In this document: piece after piece, positions 56,288-64,000 of the stretch
How positions within the stretch are numbered: the first letter of the stretch is position 1
Layout of the letters: every line of letters starts with the position of its first letter
Position numbers and translations under genes: made by a program
Notes under the pieces: generated by a model
The model's input: only the letters and a program-made list of their open reading frames with translations
Databases searched by the model: none
Told to the model about the DNA's origin: nothing
Assembly: GCA_016213325.1 (NCBI GenBank)
Contig: JACRAY010000030.1
Span: forward strand, 1-64,000
Direction: 5' to 3'
DNA length: 64,000 nucleotides
DNA from: Burkholderiales bacterium
GTDB taxonomy: Bacteria; Pseudomonadota; Gammaproteobacteria; Burkholderiales; Burkholderiaceae_C

Positions 56288-56288
56288 T

Positions 56289-56876
56289 TCACTTCGGCCC
56301 GATGACGGCGCGGACTATCTCTGATGCCGGCGCCACCAGCTCCCGGAGGTCCCGCACCCTGTCCTGCTCGATGTATTCGAGCACCAGCTCGTTGATCGCC
56401 CCCACCACGGCCATCGCAAGCGACGCCGACAAGGCCTTCTCGCGGCCAGGTACGTTCACCACCTGCAGGATGAACTGGGCGATTTCGCTCACGCGGCGGC
56501 GGCGCGCCTCCAGGCCCTCTGGGCCCAGCCCCAGGATCTCGATGAACAGCGTGCGCATCAGCACGGGGTTCTGTGCCATGCAAGCGAAGTACGCGTCCAG
56601 CGCTTTCTCCACCCGCGCTTCCCATGCAAGCGACGGATCGAAGGCTTCGCGCAGCACCTTCAGCGCGTTGTGGCTGGCGGCTTCATACAGCGCGATCAGG
56701 CATTCGGCCTTGGTCGGGAACTGCTCGTAGAAGGTGCGGCGCGACACGCTGGCCTCGCGCACGATGTCGGCGATGGTGGTGTCGGCATAGCCTTTCGCCG
56801 CCACGGCATGCGCCATGCCTTCCAGCAGGCGGCGGCGGTGCTGGTGCAGGGGGGCTTCGACTTCGGACTCGACCAT
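56289..56876 (-). CDS. TetR-family transcriptional regulator
   Basis: A 195-residue regulator with the TetR helix-turn-helix TTIADIVREASVSRRTFYEQF (about 33-53) and an all-helical ligand domain. It is divergent from the metal-dependent hydrolase gene, and two matching palindromes lie between the two starts, so autorepression and control of the hydrolase-ALDH genes are likely. A small hydrophobic ligand such as an aldehyde or acyl compound would fit. Confidence 0.88.
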   Translation of the reverse strand: MVESEVEAPLHQHRRRLLEGMAHAVAAKGYADTTIADIVREASVSRRTFYEQFPTKAECLIALYEAASHNALKVLREAFDPSLAWEARVEKALDAYFACMAQNPVLMRTLFIEILGLGPEGLEARRRRVSEIAQFILQVVNVPGREKALSASLAMAVVGAINELVLEYIEQDRVRDLRELVAPASEIVRAVIGPK

Positions 56877-56913
56877 GTGCCGATTGTCGGGCAGTTCGGG
56901 CGGAATACTTGAC

Positions 56914-56954
56914 AGTACCGGCGCGAGCACCGCATGATGGTACTTTCTAGTACC
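56914..56954. promoter_or_regulatory. double TetR-type operator overlapping a sigma-70 promoter
   Basis: GGTACT-TTCT-AGTACC (56939-56954) is a perfect palindrome and AATACT-TGAC-AGTACC (56914-56929) is a near copy, centres 25 bases apart. The consensus -35 TTGACA (56919-56924) lies inside the first and a TACTTT -10 (56941-56946, 16-base spacing) inside the second. A regulator bound here would block RNA polymerase directly. Confidence 0.65.
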
Positions 56955-56966
56955 GGCCTTGAACCG

Positions 56967-57785
56967 ATGACCGATCTCGTCGTGCGCCGCCTGCTTGTCG
57001 ACATGGAAGCGCCCATCCCGCGCCACTGGTGCGCAGGCGACGCCTTTCGCACGGCGATGTTCAACGCGCTGTCGATGAGTTTCCCGGTCGGCGAGCAGTT
57101 CTTCATCGACTCGGTGCGCAACGGCGTGAAGGAGCTGCCGGCCGAACTGCAAGAGAAATACCGCGCCGAAGCGCAGGCCTTCGTGGGGCAGGAAGCCACG
57201 CACCGGCGGCTGCACAGCCTGTACAACCAGCACCTCGAGAAACTCGGGCTGGTCAACGAATGGGAGCCGCGCGCGCGAGAGATGCAGAAGCTGCTGGAAG
57301 GCGCCGACCCGCGCCACCACCTGGGCATCACGGCGGCCAACGAACACTTCACGGCCATCTTCGCCGACTGGATGCTGCGCAACCCCGACCTGCTGGGCAC
57401 CGAAGACCCCCGGCTGGTGACGCTGTGGCTGTGGCACAGCTCCGAGGAATCGGAGCACAAGTCCACCGCCTTCGACCTGTACCACGCGCTGGGCGGCAAC
57501 CACGACTGGCGCATCACCTGGTTCCGGCGGATCACCAAGGTGTTCATCCTCGACACGCTGCGCCAGACCGTGGTGAACCTGCGCAACGACGGCACGCTGT
57601 GGAAGTGGGGCACCTGGAAGGGCGCCGCCGGCTTCCTGTTCGGCAAGCGCGGCCTGGTGCGCCAGGCCTACCCGCTGTGGCGCGAGTACTTTCGCCCTGA
57701 TTTCCACCCCAGCCAGCTCGATGCCAGCGCGTCGCTGCAATGGCTGGAGGACAACAAGCACCGTTACGTTCCGGTAGGTGCGTGA
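56967..57785 (+). CDS. predicted metal-dependent hydrolase (COG3687/PF10118 type)
   Basis: A 272-residue helical protein with conserved metal-ligand-like motifs: FVGQEATHRRLH, ITAANEHFTAIF and LWLWHSSEESEHKSTAFDLY, an E/H pattern like ferritin-type diiron proteins. The activity of this family is not established despite the hydrolase label. The ATG at 56967 follows the operators directly. Downstream ALDH starts 18 bases after the stop, so the two are probably cotranscribed. Confidence 0.83.
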   Translation: MTDLVVRRLLVDMEAPIPRHWCAGDAFRTAMFNALSMSFPVGEQFFIDSVRNGVKELPAELQEKYRAEAQAFVGQEATHRRLHSLYNQHLEKLGLVNEWEPRAREMQKLLEGADPRHHLGITAANEHFTAIFADWMLRNPDLLGTEDPRLVTLWLWHSSEESEHKSTAFDLYHALGGNHDWRITWFRRITKVFILDTLRQTVVNLRNDGTLWKWGTWKGAAGFLFGKRGLVRQAYPLWREYFRPDFHPSQLDASASLQWLEDNKHRYVPVGA

Positions 57786-57803
57786 CGGGGGCAAAATCCC
57801 CCC

Positions 57804-59237
57804 ATGCAGCTTCATTACATCGGCAATTCGAAGGTGCGCTCGACTTCCGAGCGCACCATACCCGTCATCGACCCGTCCGACGGCCACCCGTACGACGAGA
57901 TCCAGCGCGGCACGGCTGAAGACATGGACGCCGCCGTGAAGGCTGCCCGCCAGTGCTACGAAGGCGTGTGGCGCAAGCTGAGCGCGGCCGAGCGCGGTCG
58001 CCTGCTGATGCGCCTGTCGCAGAAGATCGCCGAGCACGCCGACGAACTGGCGGCGATCGAGCAGCGCGATTGCGGCAAGCCGACCAAGCAGGCCAAGGCC
58101 GACGCGCTGGCGCTGGTGCGCTACTTCGAGTTCTATTCCGGCGCCTGCGACAAGCTGCACGGCGAGACGATTCCCTACCAGCAGGGCTACACCGTGCTCA
58201 CCTGGCGCGAGCCGCACGGCGTGACCGGCCACGTGATCCCGTGGAACTACCCGATGCAGATCTTCGGCCGCAGCGTGGGCGGCGCGCTCGCAGCGGGCAA
58301 CGTGTGCGTGGTGAAACCTTCCGAAGACGCCTGCCTGTCGCTGCTGCGCGTGGCGGAGCTGGCAGCCGAAGCGGGCTTTCCCGACGGCGCAATCAACATC
58401 GTCACGGGCTATGGCCACGAAGTGGGCGATGCACTGGCGCGCCACGCCGGCATCGACCACATCAGCTTCACCGGCAGCCCGCGCGTGGGCACGCTGATCC
58501 AGCAGGTGGCCGCCGAGCGCCACTGCCCGGTGACGCTGGAGCTGGGTGGCAAGAGCCCGCAGGTCGTGTTTGCCGATGCCGACCTCGACGAGGCGCTGCC
58601 GGTGGTGATCAATGCAATCGTGCAGAACGCGGGGCAGACCTGCTCGGCCGGCTCGCGCCTGCTCGTGGAACAATCGCTGTACGAACCGCTGCTCGAACGC
58701 CTGGGCAAGGCATTCGCCAACCTGCGGGTGGGCCCGGCGGCGATGGACCTCGACGTGGGACCGCTGATCCGCCAGAGCCAGCAGCAGCGCGTGTGGGACT
58801 TCCTCTCGGACGCGCAGCACGCCGACATCCCCATGGTGGCACAGGGCCAGGTGGTCGACGAAGCGCCCGAGTCGGGCTATTACCAGGCGCCCACCCTGCT
58901 GCGCGACGTGCCGGTGACGCACCGGCTGGCGCAGGAGGAAGTGTTCGGCCCGGTGCTGGCTTCGATGAGTTTCAAGGACGAGGACCAGGCGGTGGAAATG
59001 GCCAACGCCACCCACTTCGGCCTGGTGGCCGGCATCTGGACGCGCGACGGCGCACGGCAGCTGCGCATGGCGCGCCGGGTGAAGAGCGGCCAGGTGTTCA
59101 TCAACAACTACGGCGCCGGCGGCGGCGTGGAGCTGCCCTTCGGCGGCGTGAAGTCTTCAGGCTACGGGCGCGAGAAGGGCTTCGAGGCGCTGTACGGGTT
59201 CACCACCGTGAAGACGGTGGCGATCAAGCACGGTTAG
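57804..59237 (+). CDS. aldehyde dehydrogenase family protein
   Basis: A 477-residue NAD(P)+-dependent aldehyde dehydrogenase. The general base is Glu246 (LELGGKSPQ), the nucleophile Cys280 (NAGQTCSAGSR), and FGPVLASMSF, PFGGVKSSGYGRE are present. It oxidises an aldehyde to its acid. Its position after the TetR-controlled hydrolase suggests aldehyde detoxification or fatty-chain metabolism. A CAAAAT hexamer lies seven bases before the ATG. Its stop overlaps the convergent lipoprotein gene by four bases. Confidence 0.93.
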   Translation: MQLHYIGNSKVRSTSERTIPVIDPSDGHPYDEIQRGTAEDMDAAVKAARQCYEGVWRKLSAAERGRLLMRLSQKIAEHADELAAIEQRDCGKPTKQAKADALALVRYFEFYSGACDKLHGETIPYQQGYTVLTWREPHGVTGHVIPWNYPMQIFGRSVGGALAAGNVCVVKPSEDACLSLLRVAELAAEAGFPDGAINIVTGYGHEVGDALARHAGIDHISFTGSPRVGTLIQQVAAERHCPVTLELGGKSPQVVFADADLDEALPVVINAIVQNAGQTCSAGSRLLVEQSLYEPLLERLGKAFANLRVGPAAMDLDVGPLIRQSQQQRVWDFLSDAQHADIPMVAQGQVVDEAPESGYYQAPTLLRDVPVTHRLAQEEVFGPVLASMSFKDEDQAVEMANATHFGLVAGIWTRDGARQLRMARRVKSGQVFINNYGAGGGVELPFGGVKSSGYGREKGFEALYGFTTVKTVAIKHG

Positions 59238-59821
59238 CCCTTGATCTTCGCCGTGGCCACGATGCCCGAGGCCTTGGGGAACAGCTTGGGGAAGAAGGCC
59301 ACCTGCGGGGCGACGAAGGTCGCGGCGAAGAGTTCGTTGCCGCGCACGGCGGCCCAGCCCACGCCCTTCAGCTGCAGGTCGTCGCGCTTGCGCGCGATGT
59401 TGAATTCGAAACGCACGCCCTTCTCGCCGGCAAACGTGGCGGGTTCGACCTTCGCGACCTTCACGGTCGAGCCATCCACCGCATAGAGCTGTTCGAACAG
59501 GGTCACGAGCTGGTCGGGCGCCATGCCGGCGGTGAACGTCGGCACGCGCGGAGCGGTCTGGCCGGCCGGCACCCGGCCCGTGTATTTCATCAGCGGCTCG
59601 CCGGCGGCGATGCCGGCCCAGATGCGCAGGTGGTCCAGCGACGGCCCATCCTGCGTCCAGGTTTCGTAGGGCTGGCCACCCAGCGCGCCGGACAGTCGGT
59701 TCCACGCGTGGTCGACGGTCAGCGTGAGGCGGCCGTTGACGACCTGCTCGCCTTCGACCTTGGTGACGGCGGCGCAGCCGGCCAGCAGCACGGCGATGAC
59801 GAGGGCAATGAGCTTCTTCAT
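59234..59821 (-). CDS. lipoprotein of the M48 cassette (copy A)
   Basis: A 195-residue lipoprotein (VLLAGCAAV) with no recognised domain. It shares a long alignable stretch with its copy-B counterpart (VEGEQVVNGRL, ETWTQDGPSLDHLRIW, VEPATFAGEKGVRFEF). It overlaps the upstream M48 gene by ATGA. An envelope role beside the protease is likely; its function is unknown. Confidence 0.8.
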   Translation of the reverse strand: MKKLIALVIAVLLAGCAAVTKVEGEQVVNGRLTLTVDHAWNRLSGALGGQPYETWTQDGPSLDHLRIWAGIAAGEPLMKYTGRVPAGQTAPRVPTFTAGMAPDQLVTLFEQLYAVDGSTVKVAKVEPATFAGEKGVRFEFNIARKRDDLQLKGVGWAAVRGNELFAATFVAPQVAFFPKLFPKASGIVATAKIKG

Positions 59822-60996
59822 GGTTGTTGTCCAGGCAGGTAGGTCTTGATCAATCCCGCGTCGCCCGCTTCGGGCGCCAGGGCCAGGTATCTCTGGAAGG
59901 CTGCCGTGGCAGCCGGCATGTCGTTGCGGCGGCGGTGCACCAGCCCGAGCGAACGGAAGGCTTCCGCAGGCGTGTTGTCCGATGCCGTCGCCCGCACCAG
60001 GTCGTCTGCGGCGCGCTGCAGGTCGTCGGTCCCATCGCGCAGGCGGAACACCTCGCCGCGCGCATAGAGCACCTGCACGTCCTCGGGGCGGCGTTTGAGC
60101 ATGCGGTCGAACAGCACGAGGCTTTCCTCGAACTGGCCGCGCCGCACTTCTTCCTGCAGCCAGCCGAGTCGGTGGGAGGCCGTGACCCGCTCGAAGTCCT
60201 CGGCACCCAGCGAGCCGCCGGCTTCGCCGGCCAGCCTGAGCAGGCCGTCGCGGCGGTCCGCCACCGGCGGGTGCGTGGCGAACAGCGCGCTGCGCTTGCC
60301 CGCTTCCTCGCCGCCGGTGATCTTGAGTTCGCCGAGCAGGTTGTCCCACACCACTGCGGCCTGGCGGCCGTCGAAGCCCGCGCGCTGCATCAGGCGCATG
60401 CCGATGCGGTCGGCGCGCTCTTCCTGCTCGCGCGAGAAGGCGTAACTGGTGACCAGCACGCCGAGGCCCGCGACCGCGCCGACCACGCCGAACACCGCGA
60501 GGAAGGTGGCGAGCCCCGCCTTGCTCTTGATGTCGCGCATGCGCTCGAGCGTGTGGCGTTCCAGGTAGTGGCCCAGTTCGTGCCCCAGCACGGCGGCCAG
60601 CTGCGCTTCGTTCTCGCAGCGCAGCAGCAGGCCCGACCACACCTGCATCATGCCGTTGGGCGCCATGCTGGCGTTGAAGTGCGGGGTGCGCGCGATGTGC
60701 ACGCGGATGTCCTGGCAGTGCTCGCCCCCGAGCTTGCAGACCAGCTGGTACAGGTAGGCCTGCAGGGCGTCGTCCTTGATGATGAACGAGCTGCGGCGCA
60801 GCCGCGTTTCCTCGCGGTCCATCATGGCCCAGAGGCCGCCCTCGTCGCTGTCCAGGCCCGGCCGCGCAAAGCGGGCGGGCAGCAGCGGTTCGGCCGCCTG
60901 CTGCGCGGACGCGCCGAGCGCTGCGAAACCGCCCCACCCCACGCAGTGCCGGCAAGCCGAGCGCAGGAAGCCCCTGCGTCCTTGCCGTGCCGTCAT
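59818..60996 (-). CDS. exported M48-family zinc metalloprotease (copy A)
   Basis: A 392-residue protein. A twin-arginine-like N-terminus (RRGFLRSACRHCVG) precedes a catalytic domain with HELGH at 139-143 and the third ligand region FSREQEERADRIGM. A TPR-like C-terminal part follows (FEESLVLFDRMLKRRPEDVQVLYARGEVFRLRDG...). BepA/LoiP-type envelope quality-control proteases have this layout. It overlaps both neighbours in the cassette by four bases. Confidence 0.87.
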   Translation of the reverse strand: MTARQGRRGFLRSACRHCVGWGGFAALGASAQQAAEPLLPARFARPGLDSDEGGLWAMMDREETRLRRSSFIIKDDALQAYLYQLVCKLGGEHCQDIRVHIARTPHFNASMAPNGMMQVWSGLLLRCENEAQLAAVLGHELGHYLERHTLERMRDIKSKAGLATFLAVFGVVGAVAGLGVLVTSYAFSREQEERADRIGMRLMQRAGFDGRQAAVVWDNLLGELKITGGEEAGKRSALFATHPPVADRRDGLLRLAGEAGGSLGAEDFERVTASHRLGWLQEEVRRGQFEESLVLFDRMLKRRPEDVQVLYARGEVFRLRDGTDDLQRAADDLVRATASDNTPAEAFRSLGLVHRRRNDMPAATAAFQRYLALAPEAGDAGLIKTYLPGQQP

Positions 60997-61700
60997 TGCT
61001 GCTTCGGGAAGTGTGCGAGCAGCGAGTCGAGCGTTTCTTCGGCCGGCTTCGCTTCGCGCAGGTCGCCCGACATCCGCGCCAGGTTGTTGAACCAGACGAC
61101 GCGGCCGCTCTGCAGGTCGACCAGCGACGCATAGCCGATCTGCTGGCCGCCGGTGATACCCACGCCCAGCAGTGCCAGGGCCACCATGGCGGCCTTGCGC
61201 TCGGCACTGGCGTAGCTGTCGCGCACCCAGAAGAACAGGGCGTAGTCGGCGCCGGTCTTGGCGCGCAGGGGCTGCACGGCTTCGCCGAGCGACCAGTCCA
61301 GCAGCTTGTCCTTGGTGGGCAGCTGCGGCATGCCCAGCATGTGGTGGATGAACACGGCCTCGGCCACGGCGCCGTGCAGGGCGTTGAGCTGGGCGAATTC
61401 GTCCATGTCCTTTTCGCTCAGGTCCGCCGTGCGGGCACCCAGCAGCTCGGCCTTGCCCTTGAGGGCGACGGCGAAATGCTTCTGGGCCTCGGCGGTCCAG
61501 TCGGCGCGCGGCTCGGGGATGCCGCCGGCACTGAGCGAGAACAGCTCCATGTCGGCCGGCACGACCACCAGCTTGGAAGCGGCCGGCCGTGCCGTGAAGC
61601 CGGGGGCCAGGTTGCGCGACTGCGCCAGGGCAGCCGGGGTGGCCAATGCGGCCGAAAGCGCCACGGCTACCGCAGCCGCGCGCATCCAGTGGATAGGCAT
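60993..61700 (-). CDS. exported protein of the M48 cassette (copy A)
   Basis: A 235-residue protein with a signal peptide (ATPAALAQ). The mature part has GADYALFFWVRDSYASAERKA and IGYASLVDLQSGRVVWFNNLAR, segments common to both copies. No known domain is recognised. It is the first gene of the cassette: AGGAGGA precedes its ATG and a TATAAT hexamer (61724-61729) lies 23 bases upstream. Confidence 0.8.
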   Translation of the reverse strand: MPIHWMRAAAVAVALSAALATPAALAQSRNLAPGFTARPAASKLVVVPADMELFSLSAGGIPEPRADWTAEAQKHFAVALKGKAELLGARTADLSEKDMDEFAQLNALHGAVAEAVFIHHMLGMPQLPTKDKLLDWSLGEAVQPLRAKTGADYALFFWVRDSYASAERKAAMVALALLGVGITGGQQIGYASLVDLQSGRVVWFNNLARMSGDLREAKPAEETLDSLLAHFPKQQ

Positions 61701-61723
61701 GCTTCCTCCTCGTTATGGGAGGA

Positions 61724-61729
61724 ATTATA
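61724..61729 (-). promoter_or_regulatory. -10 hexamer of cassette copy A
   Basis: A perfect TATAAT lies in the 41-base gap between the two cassette copies on the minus strand, 23 bases before the ATG at 61700, with a strong ribosome site between. No convincing -35 is visible. Copy A could therefore be transcribed independently of copy B. Confidence 0.5.
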
Positions 61730-61741
61730 AGTAGCGGGTTG

Positions 61742-62338
61742 CTAGCCCCGGCCCCGGATCTGTGCGGTGTTCACCACCGATTCCGCCATCGGCAGCAGCC
61801 TTTCGTAGAACGACAGGCGCGGCGCGAGGAAGGTGGCGGCATAGAGCCGCTCGTCCTTCACGGCGACCCAGCCCACGCCCTTCATCGGCAGGTCGTCCCA
61901 GCGCCGGGCCAGCGTGAATTCGAAACGCACGCCCTTCTGGCCGGCGAAGGTGGCCGGCTCCACGCGCGTGAGCTTCACGGCGCCCGACAGGGCATAGAGC
62001 TCCTCGAACAGGCTCACCAGCTTCTCGGGCGGCATGCCGGCCTTGAAGGTGGGTACGCGCGCGTCCTTCTCGCCGCGCGAGCGGAAGAACACCGTGGGCT
62101 TGCGCATCAGCGCCTGCCCCGACTCGACGCCGCCCCACAGCCGCAGGTGGTCCAGCGGCATGCCTTCCTGGGTCCAGGTGTCGTAGGGTTCCTTGTCCCA
62201 GGGCGGCTGCACGTGGTTCCATGCCGCGGGCACGCTCACTTTCAGCCGGCCGTTGACGAGCTGGTCGCCTTCGACCTTCGAGATGGTGGTGCAGGCCGCC
62301 AGCACCAGTGCCAGCAGCAGCGCAATCAGCCGCTTCAT
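61742..62338 (-). CDS. lipoprotein of the M48 cassette (copy B)
   Basis: A 198-residue lipoprotein (LVLAACTT), paralog of copy A. Shared landmarks are KVEGDQLVNGRLKV, DTWTQEGMPLDHLRLW and VEPATFAGQKGVRFEF. Sequence divergence between the copies is clear, so the duplication is not recent. It overlaps the upstream M48 gene by ATGA. Confidence 0.8.
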   Translation of the reverse strand: MKRLIALLLALVLAACTTISKVEGDQLVNGRLKVSVPAAWNHVQPPWDKEPYDTWTQEGMPLDHLRLWGGVESGQALMRKPTVFFRSRGEKDARVPTFKAGMPPEKLVSLFEELYALSGAVKLTRVEPATFAGQKGVRFEFTLARRWDDLPMKGVGWVAVKDERLYAATFLAPRLSFYERLLPMAESVVNTAQIRGRG

Positions 62339-63501
62339 GCTTTCAGTTCCCCCAGGTAGGACTTGACCAGCGCCGCGTCGGGCGCCTCGGGCGCGAGCTG
62401 CAGGTACTTCTCGAAAGCCTGCACCGCCGACGCCTTGTCTTCGCGCTGCTTGTGCAGTAGGCCGAGCGACCGCCACGCAGGCGCAGGCGCGCCTTCCAGC
62501 GTGCTCGCTTCGCGCAGGTCCTCGAAGCTGCGCTGCGCGTCGCCCTTCTCGTCGCGCAGGCGGTACACCTCGCCGCGCGCGTACAGCACTTCGGCGTCCG
62601 CCTTGTCGCGCGCAACCATGCGGTCGAACAGCACCAGGCTTTCCTCGTACTGGCCGCGCTTGATCTCGTCTTCGACCCAGCCGAAGCGCAGCGGCGCGAT
62701 GGCCTTGCCGTACTCGGTGGCGCCCAGCGAGCCGCCGCCCTCGCCCGCCAGCTTCAGCAGGTCGTCCCGGCGATTCGCCACCGGCGGGTGCGTGGCGAAC
62801 AGCGCGCTGCGTTTGCCCACGTCCTCGCCGCCGGTGATCTTCAGTTCGCCCAGCAGGTTGTCCCAGATCACGGCGGCCTGGCGGCCTTCGTAGCCCGCCT
62901 GCTTCATCAGCCGCATGCCCAGCCGGTCGGCCCGCGACTCGTGCTCGCGCGAGAACGCGAAGGCATGGGCCAGCAGGCCGATCTGCCCCAGGGCGCCGAC
63001 AGCCCCGCCGATCAGCCCGACCAGTTGCGCCAGCACGGCCCGGTCCTTGGCCGCACGCAACTGCTCGACCTGGTGGCGTTCGAGGTAGTGACCCAGCTCG
63101 TGGCCGATCACGGCCGCCAGTTGCGCCTCGTTCTCGGCGCGCAGCAGCAGGCCGCTCCACACCAGCATCATGCCGTTGGGCGCCATGGCCGCGTTGAACG
63201 CCGGCATGCGCACGACGTGCACCCGGATGTCGGGGCAGTGGTTGTCGGTCAGGCGGCAGGTCAGGTCGCCGAGGTAGCGCGAGAGCGCGGGCTCCTTGAT
63301 GGCCAGCGGGCTGCGGCGGATGCGCACCTCTTCGCGGTCCATCATGCTCCACAGGCCCCCTTCGTCGGTGTCGTTCAGCGGGCGGCTGAAGCGCTGCGGC
63401 AGGCCAGCGTCCTGCGCCAGCGCGGGCAGGCCCAGCATGGCGGCGATACCCACGCAATGCTGGCAGGTGGAGCGCAGGAAGTTGCGGCGGGTGTTGCTCA
63501 T
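62335..63501 (-). CDS. exported M48-family zinc metalloprotease (copy B)
   Basis: A 388-residue paralog of copy A. The N-terminus has RRNFLRSTCQHCVG, again twin-arginine-like; HELGH is at 134-138 and FSREHESRADRLGM supplies the third ligand. The TPR-like tail is conserved. I chose the ATG before SNTRRNFLRS, which overlaps the upstream stop and aligns with copy A; open frame further upstream encodes nothing conserved. Confidence 0.87.
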   Translation of the reverse strand: MSNTRRNFLRSTCQHCVGIAAMLGLPALAQDAGLPQRFSRPLNDTDEGGLWSMMDREEVRIRRSPLAIKEPALSRYLGDLTCRLTDNHCPDIRVHVVRMPAFNAAMAPNGMMLVWSGLLLRAENEAQLAAVIGHELGHYLERHQVEQLRAAKDRAVLAQLVGLIGGAVGALGQIGLLAHAFAFSREHESRADRLGMRLMKQAGYEGRQAAVIWDNLLGELKITGGEDVGKRSALFATHPPVANRRDDLLKLAGEGGGSLGATEYGKAIAPLRFGWVEDEIKRGQYEESLVLFDRMVARDKADAEVLYARGEVYRLRDEKGDAQRSFEDLREASTLEGAPAPAWRSLGLLHKQREDKASAVQAFEKYLQLAPEAPDAALVKSYLGELKA

Positions 63502-64000
63502 TTCGCCTCCGGGAATCCCTTCAACAGGGCCTCGACCGTCTCGGCGGCGGGCTTGGCTTCGCGCAGGTCGCCCCACATCCGGTCGAGGTCGCGGAACCAG
63601 ACGACGCGGCCGGTCTTCAGGTCCACGAGCGATGCGTAAGCGGCCTGGTTGCCGCCGAAAGTGACCGAGCCCAACAGCAGCATGCCGATCATCACGGCCT
63701 TGCGTTCGTTACTGGCGTAGCTGTCGCGCACCCAGGTGAAGAGCGCGTAGTCGGCGCCGGTCTTCTCGCGCAGCGCGGCCACGGCGCCCGCACCCAGCGA
63801 CCAGTCGAGCCGGCCGTCCTTGGTGGGTAGTTTCGTGCCGTTGTCGGCGTGGTGCACCCAGACGGCCTCGGCCACGGCGCGGTGCAGTGCGACCACTTCA
63901 GCGAAATCGTCGAGTTCCTTCTCGCCGATCTCCACCCGGTTGGCCAGCTCGGGCCGCGCCACCAGCGCGGCCTTGAAGTTCTTCTGGCCGGCTTCGGTCC
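63498..64000 (-). CDS. exported protein of the M48 cassette (copy B), cut by window edge
   Basis: The frame continues to the right edge, so the start is outside. The 167 visible residues match copy A (TEAGQKNFKAAL, GADYALFTWVRDSYASNERKA, AAYASLVDLKTGRVVWFRDL). Its stop overlaps the M48 start by ATGA as in copy A. The gene order exported protein - M48 protease - lipoprotein is therefore repeated exactly. Confidence 0.8.
   Translation of the reverse strand, partial: TEAGQKNFKAALVARPELANRVEIGEKELDDFAEVVALHRAVAEAVWVHHADNGTKLPTKDGRLDWSLGAGAVAALREKTGADYALFTWVRDSYASNERKAVMIGMLLLGSVTFGGNQAAYASLVDLKTGRVVWFRDLDRMWGDLREAKPAAETVEALLKGFPEAK

Larger units (their letters stand above)
54716..56288 (+). mobile_element. 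IS110-family insertion sequence (approximate limits)
   Basis: The region between hppA and the TetR gene carries a complete IS110-type transposase with about 235-270 bases of non-coding sequence on its left and under 80 on its right. Near-perfect 18-base inverted repeats (54735-54752 and 56270-56287) flank it. The exact ends are not defined because IS110 elements lack long terminal repeats and often make no target duplication. A long left end is where IS110-group elements encode their guide (bridge) RNA. Confidence 0.75.

Noticed and set aside
56877..59015. Long upstream extension of the TetR frame through the hydrolase and ALDH genes
   Set aside because: It runs antisense to two well-supported genes; the TetR start at 56876 fits the family.

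Overview
The window is high-GC chromosomal DNA from a betaproteobacterium, most likely Burkholderiales, family Comamonadaceae (Ramlibacter/Variovorax-like). The evidence is the overall gene set: CysB-type LysR next to a methionine aminotransferase, an sbp-cysT-cysW-cysA-dsbB run, pobR/pobA, TctC (Bug) receptors, CaiB/BaiF and DUF2917 proteins, an LptF/LptG pair divergent from pepA, and a K+-independent membrane pyrophosphatase. No rRNA, tRNA or CRISPR array was seen. Almost all of it looks like core chromosome. The clear mobile sequences are one IS110-family element (about 54.7-56.3 kb) and one 266-bp MITE-like palindromic element (29.03-29.29 kb).

Layout. 0-5 kb: start of a HAMP-repeat sensor, a branched-chain amino-acid binding protein, then pepA-holC-small ORF. 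5-7.5 kb: lptF-lptG-cbiX for LPS export and a chelatase. 7.6-9.7 kb: CysB-like regulator and aminotransferase. 9.7-16.8 kb (minus): a TAT-exported Rieske-type protein, hrpA, and two tandem membrane proteins with decayed GGDEF domains. 16.9-22.5 kb (plus): argA, an AMP-forming ligase, then a hydrolase/phosphoribosyltransferase/erythromycin-esterase-like trio. 22.4-26.9 kb (minus): sulfate/thiosulfate ABC transporter with dsbB at its end. 27-29 kb: pobR/pobA with a duplicated operator between them. 29-31.2 kb: palindromic element, TctC, CoA-transferase. 31.2-43 kb: envelope proteins, an acyltransferase, YgiQ radical SAM, crotonase, Rieske oxygenase, xth, several small lipoproteins, LysR/DUF2917 and a stand-alone receiver.

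43.6-51.9 kb is a tightly overlapping seven-gene operon: split transketolase (N and C subunits), an SDR-glycosyltransferase-2 fusion, a large membrane protein, a methyltransferase, a GtrA-type small membrane protein and a GT-C-like membrane protein. I read it as a Gtr-like glycan decoration system with its own sugar-building enzymes; this is the best candidate for an undescribed system here. 51.9-54.7 kb holds divergent soluble (ppa) and membrane (hppA) pyrophosphatases, followed by the IS110 element. 56.3-59.2 kb: TetR divergent from a metal-dependent hydrolase and an aldehyde dehydrogenase, with a double operator overlapping the promoter. 59.2-64 kb: a three-gene cassette (exported protein, M48 protease, lipoprotein) present twice in tandem, the second copy running off the window.

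Most neighbours overlap by the four bases ATGA, so translational coupling is the rule. Four genes have a -10-like hexamer only 6-14 bases before the start, suggesting leaderless or very short-leader transcripts. All calls are from reading the sequence; no database search was run.
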